Part shown: positions 10,721-22,439 of the stretch, in pieces
Layout of the letters: each line of letters starts with the position of its first letter
How positions within the stretch are numbered: position 1 is the first letter of the stretch
Source of the DNA: Canna indica
Lineage: Eukaryota; Streptophyta; Magnoliopsida; Zingiberales; Cannaceae
Length of the DNA: 64,000 nucleotides
Assembly: GCA_034359265.1 (NCBI GenBank)
Contig: CP136892.1
Span: 13,626,501-13,690,500 of the forward strand
Direction: 5' to 3'
Made by a program: the position numbers and the translations under genes
The notes under the pieces: generated by a model
What the model was told of the DNA's origin: nothing
Databases searched by the model: none
The model's input: only the letters and a program-made list of their open reading frames with translations

Positions 10721-12708
10721 GTCATGCATGTCAACCACATGGATGCAGACGTATCCATACGTCATATTACAACTTGAGTCACGAGATAATAGCTATTAAT
10801 AATATGTGGTCCATAGATCTTTCAATAATTGATCAGAAGGATCAGTGGATGTATATTATATAACTTCACTTGCTTCACCTCAATGTTAGGGTTAAGCGCC
10901 TGTGCAACAAAAAAGTATGATGCATTTCAAATCTGCATGCTTTTATTAATTATTTCAACCTCAGGAGGTATTAATTTGACTGATTATAATCTTTCAATAT
11001 AGTTTTTTTTATTGTTATTGCTTCTTCTTAAAATATTGGCGTCTTTGTTTGTTGTATATATATATACTATATATGGGTCTTCTCTTAAATATCAATTACC
11101 ACACTTTGATGTTTGGTTAATTTCATGAATTGCGTGCTTTAATTGTACTCTTCTAGCAATATTAATTAGCTTCATAGTATGTAGTCTCTCAGTTATAAAT
11201 AATGCATGAACAATGTTATTATATATTTACCACAAGTCATAAAACCAGAATACAACCTCTAAATTTAACATATCAGTGTACAGCAGCACTACTTTTCTTT
11301 TCTTTTTCTTTTTTTGACAGAACTACTAGTTTATTCTCATCTTGAGCCCCACTTTCTTAGTAAGAGCTGATAAATGATGTACATAATAATAATAAAAACT
11401 AATGCATAAATAATATTATAGCAACCTTAGTATTTGAACTTTCCTAGGAAATATTGAGATTGAATTAAAGAAGTTTAAGCAACCATCGTAATACTACAGC
11501 AATCATATATATAACATCTCAATCATAGGCTACTACCACTAAAAAAACTGTTGAATATTTAACTCTTCGATGATCGATGAGCCAAATATCATTTTCATAT
11601 TCTTAAAAGGTAGTTTATAACTACGATTAATATATCATTTTAGATGGTAAAATCTACTAATTTTAAATGTAATAAAATGCATATGGAATCCGTTAGTGAA
11701 TTTGAAATTATAATTATAATTAAGGAACTTAAATAGAATTGTGGGATATTATAAAAAGTTATGATTTTGACAAATAAAAATATTTGTGATTTTGTCAATT
11801 AATAAACTATAAAGTTTTTATGATTTTCCCAAAATATATTATCATATAAAGTTTTTGGGATGAAAAGAATTGGTTGCCAAGTTTAATTGATTGGCGAAGG
11901 CGAGTAAAATAAGCTTTTGCAATTATGCTATGGTTAAAAATAATATGTTTTAAGGAAGAATTAGGATCCGCAAACAATTAACTTTACTAAATTATTGTAG
12001 ACGGTTGCATTATTCTATTTTCAAACGGAAACATAGAATTTACATATATAAACTCACCCACAGTTCTTGACATTATTTCAACTTTCATAGCTAACTTTTT
12101 TTTGCTATTATTTGTAATCTTATGTTTTAAATTTGAATCAATTTAGATATATGGTTAATTTTTTTATGTATCGATCTCCAAGTTAATACAATAATGTAGC
12201 AGATCATGTCAAATTTTTTGAGAGCTAAAATATCACGTCATCTTCTTAACTATATATAGGTTTTTATACAATATGTTTAGTCTACTTTTATTTTAAATTT
12301 ATTTTAATATTTATAAATGCTAACATGGCGTCTTCAACTTTTTCAAATAATGGATACAATGAAATTTTGACGATAAATTTAAAGCATAGTCATAACTGAC
12401 AAATCAAAAAGTTGTCTACAATTTTAATAATTTTGATAAACATTGGGTTTTTTTATTAAAACCTAGCTATAAAAATATTCCTAGTAGTATACATATTGTT
12501 TAATTAATTATTTGGTATAGATAAATTAATTCCGTACGTCATGAATATGGCTCTAATTAATCTAACTTCAGTACTATTTTTTCTTTTGAATTCATCTTCC
12601 TGAACCTTAATGTGGTAATTAATCTCAATTCATCTTCCATCTTCCAGCTGAATCTTAATATGCTAATGTATACTCTCTCTCTTTATTTACAATTAGGTTT
12701 GTGAATCA
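10721..12708 (+). promoter_or_regulatory. Upstream region of WAK-like copy 2
   Basis: This non-coding stretch aligns with 28601-30757 upstream of copy 3, and from about 11960 with copy 1. A possible TATA element (CTATAAAAATATT) lies near 12468 and would leave a 5' UTR of roughly 200 nt. A duplicated CATCTTCC/AGCTGAATCTTAATATG tract and a CT-rich run (12673-12682) precede the ATG. Unlike copies 1 and 3, there is no 115-bp retroposed insert. Promoter function is inferred only from position and conservation. Confidence 0.45.
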
Positions 12709-15700
12709 ATGGTGAGTAAAAAAACGATGGAATTCTTGCTAGCAAAGATGTTTTTGGTGATACTGATAACATCACTGTGTTCAATCACAAGTGCACAAAG
12801 TACATCCACAAACTTAACTTTTGCTCTCCCTCCAAATTGCTCAAAAAGATGTGGCAACATCAGCATCGAGTACCCCTTTGGCATTGGCAATGGTTGTTTT
12901 CGTTCTGGCTTTAATCTCACTTGCAGAAATGACTCGAATCCTCCACGACTCCTCTTAGGCGATGGTAGAATCGAAGTCAAGAACATTGATCTAAATCAAG
13001 GGGTCGTCTATATCAAACCACCGGTTGTCACCATGGGAATCAATGTTTATTCCATGAGTGCCCCTGTGATTGATATGGAGAATTGGCCCTTCTCTTTTCA
13101 ATTAACATCTTCCGGAACATGGGTTTCAAATGATTGGTATGTGTTTGGTTGCAGCGCTTGTGCTATTTTACTGAATTTCACTGGAAATACTATTAGTACT
13201 TGCTCAACTATGTGTTCCGGGGATCCATGGGATAAGTACTGCTCTCTAAGATCGTATACGTGGGGGACACCTTTAGACATCCAACTATATCGGCTCAATC
13301 AGACTGAGCTTCATTTGGCTAGTTCCTCCGTCATCACAGCTGTAATCATGATAGATGGCTTTTCTGACTATGACATCAATGAAATAATGAGGGGGAACTA
13401 CAGCGGAGTGAATACTACACTAGCTTGGTACATCAACGATTCTAAATTCACTACATGTGCAAAGGCAAAGAAGAATAAAGCGACTTATGCTTGTCTCAGT
13501 AGCAACAGTGAATGTTATGAAGCTTATAACTACGATGTCCCCAATTCCAATCAAACCGTTGGATATATTTGTCGATGTTCTGTAAGTTATCATGGCAATC
13601 CCTACCTTCCTCACGGTTGCCAATTAGGTAATTAGCAATATATATATGTTCCTCCTTATCTTAATTCTTTTACTAATTGCAATAATATATTTGATCACAA
13701 GCCATGTTATAATACATTATATATGTCCACATGCAGATGAAAGTTTCAAAGCTTCTCCACTGAAAGACTGTGAAACAAAGTGTGGGAGTGTTGATGTACA
13801 GTTTCCGTTCGGGATGAAACAAGGTTGTTATCGAGACGAATCTTTTGCTTTAGCATGCGACAAAAAGACAACCACTCTCCGCTACCAAGATGATATTGTA
13901 GTGACTAATATTTCATTGGAAGAAGGGCACTTGGAGTTCAATGATACAGCAAATAGACATTATATATCATACGGCAGCCATTATATATCATACAGCAGCT
14001 TAAGCAGGGACACAAATCCATATCTAGATCTCTTCAGCTTACTCGACCAACATGAGGTCTATACATGGGTAGTTGCCTACAAGTCTTGTGAGGATGCTAA
14101 GAAGGATAACAAAACCTTCGCATGTGTCGACCAACATAGCCAATGTATTGAAACAAATACTACTAGAAATGGGATTCTGGGATATCGATGCAAATGCTCC
14201 AAAGGTTATGAAGGGAACCCTTACCTTCAAGATGGATGTCGAGGTACGTAACTATTCTATATTTATATATATATAGTTCACATTTAAGTTGTAAAACTGG
14301 TTAACTAATATGATGTTTAATTTTGTCAGACATAAACGAGTGTCTACATCGTGACAAATATATTTGCTATGGCATTTGTACTAATACAGATGGTGGCTAT
14401 AATTGCACATGTGAACCGGACTCAAGTGGTGATCCAAGAAAGGAGCCGTGCAACCCCAACAAAAAGCGGCCTGTTTTATTAGGTATATTAGTTGTCCTCA
14501 AAACTTATTTACTAGCTTGCAAATTAATATAGACAACATATATATATTCTAGCCTCTAGGTGCTAATTATATAATTTATATCCGCAGGTATAGTTATCGG
14601 TATAAGCAGTGGCATAGGCTTGTTACTTCTAGCTATGTTTCTAGCCATCTTTAGACGAAAATGGAAGATCAGGAAACAAAAGAAAATAAGAGAAAATTAT
14701 TTTCGCCAAAATCATGGTTTGTTATTGCAACAATTAGTTTCATCCGGTGATGATGTTTCTGAGAGAACAAAGATATTTTCACTAGAAGATCTTGAGAAAG
14801 CAACTAATAATTTTGATAGAACTCGAGTTATTGGTCTTGGAGGTCATGGAACAGTTTATAAGGGAATCCTGTTGGATCAACGTGTGGTGGCTATAAAAAA
14901 ATCAAAGATTGAGAAAAAGAGTGAGATCGATCAATTTATAAATGAGGTTGCAATTCTTTCTCAAATTAACCATAGACATGTGGTTAAACTTTTTGGATGT
15001 TGTTTAGAGACTGAGGTACCTTTACTAATTTATGAATTTATCTCAAATGGGACCCTTTCAGAGCATCTCCATTCTGTAGATAGGAAATCTACATTGTCAT
15101 GGGAAGATCGTCTAAGGATTGCTACAGAAGCCGCGGGGGCACTTGCTTATTTACACTCAGCTGCTTCAATGCCTATTTTTCATAGGGATGTTAAGTCATC
15201 AAATATTCTCTTGGATGACCACTTGACTACAAAAATCTCAGATTTCGGAGCTTCAAGATTTATTCCACTTGATCGGACTCATTTAGTCACGCTTGTGCAA
15301 GGGACGTTTGGATACTTAGATCCTGAATATTATCACACCGGTCAGTTGACAGAAAAAAGTGATGTTTATAGTTTTGGGATTATTCTTCTGGAACTTATAT
15401 CGGGAAAGAAGCCTTTTTATTCAAATGAAGATGGCAAAGAATTATATCTATTAATGTGTTTTCTTGAAGCAGTGAAAGAGAATCACTCTTTTGATCTTGT
15501 GGATGATCGTGTAATGAAAGAAGCGACCGAAGAAGAGCTTATTGAAGTGATTGGACTCATACAAACATGCGTGAGGCTAAAAGGGGTTGAAAGGCCTACC
15601 ATGAAACAAATTGACTATAAATTGCAAGAATTGAGAAGGTTTAGAATTACGAAAATAAGAGAAGTTTATGTTGTGAAAGGTGACGAAGAAACTGATCATC

Positions 15701-15819
15701 TTCTAGGTTTTCCATCTTATCCTTCCTCCGAATTGGTTGATCGAGCAAATGAAGGCACGTCGAGGACTTATAGTAGCTCAGAGAAAGAAGTCATGTCGGT
15801 ACAATACCACCCGTCATAA
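12709..15819 (+). CDS. WAK-like receptor kinase with doubled ectodomain, copy 2
   Basis: Four exons with GT-AG introns: 12709-13627, 13737-14243, 14330-14482 and 14588-15819 (2811 nt, 936 residues). Predicted order: signal peptide (about 1-30); GUB_WAK module (about 44-150) and EGF-like tail ending NPYLPHGC (exon 1); a second GUB_WAK module ([12 protein letters not shown]) with EGF tail NPYLQDGC (exon 2, residues 307-475); EGF_CA repeat starting DINEC (exon 3); membrane helix (about 527-550); Ser/Thr kinase (about 590-870). The kinase has [29 protein letters not shown] and [10 protein letters not shown], so catalytic residues look intact and it is an RD kinase. WAK-family proteins sit in the plasma membrane, bind cell-wall pectin or its fragments, and signal in growth and defence. 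Usual WAKs are about 700-750 residues with one GUB module; the extra length is exon 2. Copy 3 is the paralogue. Confidence 0.9.
13628..13736 (+). other. Intron 1 of WAK copy 2 with an in-frame hydrophobic leader upstream of exon 2
   Basis: The intron has GT and CAG borders. The exon-2 frame stays open backwards through the intron to an ATG at 13646 and would encode a strongly hydrophobic start ([19 protein letters not shown]), like a signal peptide. Copy 3 has the same at 31710. It may be a relic of a separate ancestral first exon or an alternative transcription start. Confidence 0.5.
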
Positions 15820-16299
15820 GGTTAAGATTTAGATTTACTTGAATAATATTTTTGTCCTCGTTGCTCTCTCTCTCTCTCCCCCCTCTTCTTCTCCTTCTTC
15901 TAGTTGCCATTATAATTTTTCCTTTGATTTGACGGTGAGGATATATATATGTAGAGTGGGATATGATATATAGGAAAATTAATTGTGCGAGTGTCTATCT
16001 GTTTGATGTTTGGAGATGTCTAGCTTCGCAGATTGTCTAGCTTTGCAGATGTCTTCGTTATGAAATTGTTTGACATTAATTATATATAAAATCTGATATG
16101 AGTGCCTTGTGTGAGTATTTACATAATTTGTTAGTGTGATGAGAGAATGTGAATGGCAAATGATAGATATGCTTACATATGAACGTAAATTGTGCTCAAA
16201 TTGTATTCTTATATATACAGAGACACTCTTGCTTCAATTTGTTATTAATTTTTGAATAAATAACAAAAAATATTCCTGAACTATGACACATTTAAATTG
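15820..16299 (+). other. 3' flank of WAK copy 2
   Basis: A CT-rich run ending in Cs (about 15864-15890) follows the stop codon and is probably in the 3' UTR. AATAAT-type signals are present, but no single poly-A site stands out. No gene is seen. The stretch shows no differences from 33884-34363 by eye. Confidence 0.5.
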
Positions 16300-16597
16300 G
16301 AAAAAGAGTCAAATTTATCCTTGAAGTATTGAAAAAAATACAAATTTGCTCATTTAACTATGTTTTTGATCAAAATTATCCTCGATGTTATATAATTGGA
16401 TTAATTTTACCCTTTTTCTTAACGGAAGTCCACGTCAGCAAAGGGAAGTCAACGTGACAAGTGAAGCTCGGCCACATAAGATGACATGACAAAAAATGAC
16501 ACGTGTCAATAATGTACAGACATGGGCAGTTTTGGCCTAAAATATATTTAAGGGATAAATTTACATATTTTTCAATACTTTAGGGGCTCGATACTTT

Positions 16598-19035
16598 TGT
16601 CACGCTCCAACTCAGGGTCACGTGACCGTCCAGGGTATACATGCTTATACCCCCTAGCTTAACTCATGCACATGCCAACTCACGAGAATAAACAATAGCG
16701 AAAAAAAATCAACAAGTTTTTATTTCAACTAGAAATCAAAACTGGGTTCATCATAAATAAGTTTTCACAAACGAATAAAATGTGAAAATAATACATCAAT
16801 CCAACAGATCAAATACAATAAAATTTGAAAAAAATGACATAAAATGTCGTCAAGGGCTACAACTCCAAAAACCAACAAAAGTGCATGACACACTACCAAA
16901 AGACTCGACTACGACCCTAACTAGGACTGCTATGAGATCATGCGGCTCCTCTGCCCTCCAGCAATGCCAAGTGCTCCAGCCCACTTCATCGGTCAGGCTC
17001 TGCAAAATAAAATAATGACAACGGGTGAGTTCAAAGAACTCAGTTAGTGGTTTGTACCAACCCTCACAAAAAGGTCATAAGGGAGTGACCGACTAACTGG
17101 CCATCCAGCCACCACCTGCTCGAAGGCAGCCAACACCAAAACAGTGAAGCACAACAGGCCTAAGCCTACCATACCCTAAGACAACAACACATACTAGGAT
17201 AATCGGGAAGGCCCTCCGAACTTGCTCCATGAGGCAAGTAGGGACAATCGAGATTCACCCATCCGGACTTGCCCCTTTAGGATATCACAAGAGTAATTAA
17301 TTGGGTAGGCCCTCCGAACTTACTCATCCAAGATATCTCAGGAATAATCGGGTAGGCCCTCCGAACTTATCCCACGAGGCCAAACAATCGGGAAAGGCCA
17401 TCCGAACTTGTTCCGCAGGTTGGGAATTAGCCATCCAACCTCCCGGGCCTAGCCCACAATCCGACTCCTCAACCAACCTCTCCGTCATTCATAAAGATAT
17501 GGTACACCATGACCTAAGTTAAATATTTCCTACGGGTGTCTTAGGGGTGTTCCTGTTGGAAAGTGTCTCAACACTCTAATACTCGACTCTAACTCCTAAA
17601 CCCGTAATGTCAAAAACTCGTGTGGTTTTATTTCATGCATAAACTTCTCATGTTGGTTTATAACAGATTATGCTGACCATTTTTCCTACTTTTAATTATG
17701 CAATTAAAATTTAGTTCACCACAATTAGGGTTTTATCTTAGCTTACTGTTTTGCCCGGAACTGATGTGTCTAATCTGAATCTGATCTCTAGAGTGTGTCC
17801 TATATTTTCAAGCTATATTTTCTGGTCGAAATGATAGGTTACATGACTATGTTCAGCAAACTATGCTCATTACACATAAGATTTCAAAATCAGCCCTAAA
17901 ACAAATAATTCAACATGCAGTTTTCAGCCTAATTGAGTTTCAGCACATTAGAGATGATTTAATCTGAAAGTTACAGAATTAAATTCCTTAATTATCAACA
18001 CAACAAAATTATATCATGGAGAAAAAATTCACCAGAATTAAATCATGTTTGTTTAGCCAAGATTAACAAGCATCAAGGTAATCTTTAAACAAGATCCCAA
18101 CTTAATGATCAAGAACTCATATTAAGCACACTTATGACTTTAAGATCAAAATCATATTTTTATAAATATGATTAAATTCCAAAAATAACAGATTTAAATC
18201 TAAGGCATGCAACCACAATTTAAGAATCTAATTAGGCAAACAACTCGAGTTTTATACTTCAAGGTAATCAAGATCGCTCACTTGGGCATTTCACCGAACA
18301 CCTTGAGGGTACCCCTGATTCTTCCTTGGCCGAGCACCCCTAGGGTCATCTTAGGGCTGTCGAGCCCCATAGGGGAGGGTTTAGGGCCTCCTCAAGCATG
18401 ACACACAAAAAGAACAACAAAAATCCGAGAGATCATCGAAAACGAATCAAGAACATCAAGCCTCCAAGAACGACTTTCAAGAAACTCAAAGAAGGATGGT
18501 AAAACCACACACCTAATTTGGAAGGCTGATTAGAAGCATTCCCGGACGATGGGCCTTGAATCCGATTTCAAAGATGATAGCTCGACTCAAGAAGCGGGGA
18601 GAGAGGAAGGGGACGGCTGGCGGTTCCTGCGGTTGGCAGCTGCTCCCTTCTTCTAATGCTTATGAATCTCCAATGGGAAGCCGCAAGCCAAGGGGAGGGG
18701 GTTTTATACTCCCTCCTTAACCCTAACTCCACTAGTCCTTTATCAAACCTGCATCCGCCTTAGGCAAAACCTGAACCCGCTAACTTAAACAATCTCATTC
18801 TAATCCCATGATAACTATAAGCAACCACATAAGATAACTAATTATGCATACACAACATAAAATTAAATAAATTTAACTACTCAAGCAAAATTTTCATATT
18901 CATAATCCTACTTACCCGAGCTCGCAGGCTCGCACCGGACCATGAGTCGACTCGGCTCGACCTCGATCTAGTCCGCTAGGCTGGCAAACACAACCATAAA
19001 GGAAAATAATATAATTAAATATCTATGATATTACA
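16598..19035 (-). mobile_element. Solo LTR, 2.4 kb, with 5-bp target duplication ACTTT
   Basis: The segment starts TGTCACG and ends ATTACA, and is flanked by ACTTT at 16593-16597 and 19036-19040. On the minus strand a TATA-like AGTATAAAAC (18701-18710) sits in a suitable place for an LTR promoter, so I orient it minus. Between 17200 and 17420 there are four to five degenerate repeats of about 65 bp containing GGTAGGCCCTCCGAACTTA. No internal coding region is present, so it is a solo LTR left by recombination. Length and the TGTCACG start suggest Ty3/gypsy. The copy at 34661-37293 has the same target duplication, so insertion preceded the segmental duplication. Confidence 0.75.
17200..17425. 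repeat. Short direct repeats inside the solo LTR
   Basis: Degenerate units of about 60-70 bp contain AATCGGG, AGGCCCTCCGAACTT and a following ATATC-rich part. The corresponding stretch is at 35260-35480. Confidence 0.6.
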
Positions 19036-19298
19036 ACTTTATGAGCAAATTTGCACCATTTTCAATACTTCAGGGGCAAATTTAACTATTTTTTCTTTTA
19101 TATATTATTATTATTAATGTGGTTCTAATTAACACTATAAGAATGATATTGATACCATCTTTACCAAAATCAAGAAAATATAAGCTTGACAATTATACTT
19201 TGTATTGTAAGAATGAAATTTTTTCTTAATTGTTTACTTAGAGATATGAATTGTCGCTTTAATCACTTATCGTTGTAATAAGAAACCAATCAACATAG

Positions 19299-19480
19299 TA
19301 GGGGTGAGTTCGGGTCGGGACGCAAATATGTGTCCCAGTTTCGGTCTCGAATATGAAGTATCTTGATTTTGTCCTGGTCCCATCTCGATTTTGAACTGTA
19401 ACGAGATTTTTCCCGAACTTTCGGGTCGGGCCTGATCGGATCAGACCGGACCGGGACATCCCGACTCGTGCTCACCCCTA
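19299..19480. mobile_element. 182-bp hAT-type MITE
   Basis: The ends are inverted: left TAGGGGTGAGTTCGGGTCGGGA; the right end read inward starts TAGGGGTGAGCACGAGTCGGGA. Flanks CAACATAG (19291-19298) and CAACAAAG (19481-19488) match at 7 of 8 bases, an 8-bp hAT duplication. The duplicate at 37541-37716 shows insertion before the segmental duplication. Confidence 0.85.
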
Positions 19481-19842
19481 CAACAAAGCTTGCAATAGTA
19501 ACTATAAGAAACTATAAACTAAAAAACTAAAAAGTCTCATGAATTTTGTAATAAGCACATAAACGAGGAAAATTAATACATAGATAAAAGCAGCAAAAAC
19601 AAATAGCAAATGATATCAAGAGCCAAGATATTAGCTAAATAAGACAACATCATCACGATTTACAAACACAAGCATTATAATTCTGTTACTAGTAATTAAA
19701 TTTAATCAAGTTTTTATTTTAGTAATCAAGATATATCTTTTTGAATATTATTTTTGTTTAATCTTTAAAATCTATATTTCTTAAAAAATTCACTGAATTA
19801 TTTATTTAAACTTTTTGCACATTCTCAAGACTAAATGCTTTA

Positions 19843-20412
19843 GGGCCTATTTGGTACATTAGTACTAGCTTGTATAGTACTAGTCTGTATTAACTAACAT
19901 GTATAGTACTAGCATATATTGTATTATTATTATATAGTATTTGGTGTAGACATGTACTAGATTATATAGTAGTAGTCTAACTTGTATAATATAATATAAT
20001 ATAATATAATATAATATAATATTATATAATATTATGATATTATATTATATTATATTATATAATACAATACAATATAATATAATATACAATATAATATAAT
20101 ATTATAATAATATAATATAATATAATATAAAAATTATATAATATATTTTATCATTAAAACTATTTCATAAATTAAAATTATTTTTTAATATTTTATATTA
20201 TTTTTTAATTTTTGACCGGAGGTAAAATGAGTATCCAAAATATTGAAGGTTAAAGTGCAGACTAATGAAGAGCTTTGGAAGTGTATTTCTAATACAACTT
20301 ATGAGGTACTATTTTTAGTGCAGGTATTAATTAATACTCTTTCCAAATACTATATAGTATTTATTATAATACTATACATGCAGGAGGCTTATACAAGGTA
20401 CCTAACGGGCCC
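19843..20412. mobile_element. Tourist-like (PIF/Harbinger) MITE carrying an (ATAAT)n array
   Basis: The ends are GGGCCTATTTGGTAC and, inverted from the right, GGGCCCGTTAGGTAC, flanked by TTA on both sides (19840-19842, 20413-20415). A TTA duplication with GGGCC-type ends is typical of Tourist MITEs. The middle is an A/T repeat with about seven perfect ATAAT units from 19985. Confidence 0.75.
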
Positions 20413-20415
20413 TTA

Positions 20416-21128
20416 GAGTGTTCCCTACAATATGATTAAGAGAGTCTATCATGCGTGCTCCAACGAGATAACATGTCAAAATAAGGGAAACCATTGATTG
20501 TCCACAAGACAGTAGCCCTTAAATTGAAATTTTTCTTCCGATAACAATCATAAGTGATAGTTTTCGGAGTCCATAATATTTTTAATTAATCAATTAGGAG
20601 CTGAAGAAACTCATTAATCTTTTTGCGTGGACCTATAGGACCAAGAATAATCATTGAAAGATATTAAGATGAATTCATCTTTCATACATATTGACGGCGG
20701 CAAATTATACACTATTAATAGCACTGTTCAAATTGAATAAGGAGCAGACGAATGACCAAACTGATTCAAACTTTTTGTGCACAATCACAATCACAATCTC
20801 ACATTTATGATATCCCTAGAAAATGAATGATAACACATATCCAAATATTTCTATGCTTCAGTGTCAAACAGATGAGTCATAGCCTTATCATCAACAAGAT
20901 TGCTCGACTTTTCAACATAATAAGACTCCCTGTGACAAATCCATGGATCGTATCTAGGTGTGAATCCTTTTGTATATAGATGCACTGTAGCAGTTTCTCA
21001 ATCTAAAAACCTTTTGTTGCGGCAAATACAGCATAAACATAGGATTTTATCGTGGTTAATGATCGAAATTCAAGAAATAAGTTATGCATACTCGAAACTC
21101 ATTCATTATAGCTCCACAATTAAATCGT
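20416..21128. other. Non-coding flank shared with copy-3 side
   Basis: This aligns with 38677-39360 at high similarity. No gene is recognised. Homology between the two segmental copies ends at about 21147 / 39378. Confidence 0.5.
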
Positions 21129-21167
21129 TTGTACATACAACTCTGATTGCTAGAGTTGTATGTACAA
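21129..21167. repeat. 16-bp perfect inverted repeat at the duplication breakpoint
   Basis: TTGTACATACAACTCT (21129-21144) and its exact complement (21152-21167) are separated by 7 nt. The copy-3 side has only the left arm, and homology stops in the loop. Confidence 0.8.
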
Positions 21168-21205
21168 GTAAATCGTCTGTACATTCATTATAGCCAACTC
21201 ATTCA

Positions 21206-21893
21206 TTGACTGAGATGACCAAGTACATTGACGTTCAGTGCCTCCGGTTGGATTGTCTAGCAAAAAAGCTGGAGAAATACAGGTTGTTTGTGCTGGAGAA
21301 GTCCGAGGCCCAGGCTCGGGAGATCGAACCTATGAAGGCCAGGCTGGAGGAGATGGAGAAAACTCTCAAGGCAAGAGATGATGAGATCTTGGATCTCAAC
21401 GGTGCCACCATTGACATCACAACTAGGACGAGGGAGGCCTGGGACGCGACTAATGTTCTCAGAGGCAAAGTCGCAAATTCGTAAGAGGCGTTGGCCTCCT
21501 CGAAGCTTGAGATTAGTGTTGCGGCTGAGGTGGAGCCTAATCTAAAGACTGAGATCACTATCGTTCGAGCTAAGATTGAGAGGCTCAAGATAGAAGTGCA
21601 AAGATTTGAGGATGAGGTCGACGACTATTGAGATGAGGTTGTTTTGCAATATGCTGCGGGCTTTGATGGTGCGTTGGAGAAGGCCAAGTTCCTCGGCCCG
21701 GAAGTTAACTTCTAAAGGGTCGGGTATTTCAAGGAGATCAGGGAAGGTGCCCTGGTCGATCCACTCGCCATGGGGGGAGCAGGAGGCTTCTGCAATGGCT
21801 GAGAGAGAGCCTTCGACGATTGCTCTTGAGCAGTGTCCCCCTTCGATGATGGCGACCGACGTCCCTAGGGATGATGCCCCCTTCGCGACCGTC
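21206..21893 (+). pseudogene. Coiled-coil fragment of a gypsy-type plant transposon protein
   Basis: The frame starting at 21206 gives a Glu/Lys/Arg-rich coiled coil (KARLEEMEKTLKARDDEILD and onward). It then continues past in-frame stops at 21482 and about 21630 through DGALEKAKFLGPEVNF and a GALVDP motif. This arrangement resembles the C-terminal part of plant 'putative gypsy type transposon' proteins (PF04195-like); the assignment is from memory of the family and is tentative. The frame is interrupted at 21894 by a hAT-type MITE and resumes briefly at 22381 (DVPPALSLAKVD). It has no start region or intact end. Confidence 0.5.
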
Positions 21894-21901
21894 GATGTTC
21901 G

Positions 21902-22380
21902 TAAGGATGGAAAATGTTCGGTTAACCACATTTTTTGTGGTTAATCGAAATCATAACGGTTTGGTTTTAAAAACTAGTATCTGAAATCAAAATTGGCTCG
22001 GTTTTGGTTATCCGACGAATGACCAAAATCGATTAGTTTGGTTCGAATAGAACCGGTTAACAAACAGATTAGTAAATGGGTAAACATGTAATCGATTAGT
22101 AAACTATATTTTGTAATATCTAAAATTTATTAAAATAATTAATTATAACGGTTTCATATATGGTTATCCACGGATAATCGGTAACTGAAACCAATATATA
22201 TAACCAGTTTCGGTTATCGGTTATTCGCGAACCAATAATCGGAATCACACTGAATTTAATCAAAATTTCATATTCTCTAACCGAAACGGAAACCAAATCG
22301 AAAATTCACTATCTTAAACTAAATTTTGCAGTTCAATTAATCGATTAACCGTGGTTAACCAATTTCAATTGCCACCCTTA
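21902..22380. mobile_element. 479-bp hAT-type MITE inserted in the coiled-coil fragment
   Basis: The ends are TAAGGATGG on the left and CCACCCTTA on the right. GGTTAACC-rich inverted subterminal arms (about 21920 and 22345) follow. Flanks GATGTTCG (21894-21901) and GATGTTCC (22381-22388) match at 7 of 8 bases. The interior repeats CGGTTAACC/ATCGGTTATCG motifs. A partial second copy (25183-25505) was made by the tandem duplication. Confidence 0.85.
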
Positions 22381-22439
22381 GATGTTCCTCCAGCATTATC
22401 TCTAGCCAAAGTAGACATGAAAGTCAAAAAGATATTAAT

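Larger units (their letters stand above)
16300..19095. mobile_element. Inverted-repeat DNA element split by a solo LTR
   Basis: 16300-16352 and 19042-19095 are inverted copies, with shared AAATTTgcCCcTGAAGTATTG and CAAATTTGC motifs on opposite strands. Removing the nested LTR leaves about 360 bp, a MITE-sized element. Its true outer borders and target duplication are not clear. The same structure sits at 34364-37352 next to copy 3. Confidence 0.5.

Noticed and set aside
17200..17425. Evenly spaced short repeats considered as a CRISPR-like array
   Set aside because: The units are degenerate, lack unique spacers of constant length, and lie inside a plant solo LTR.
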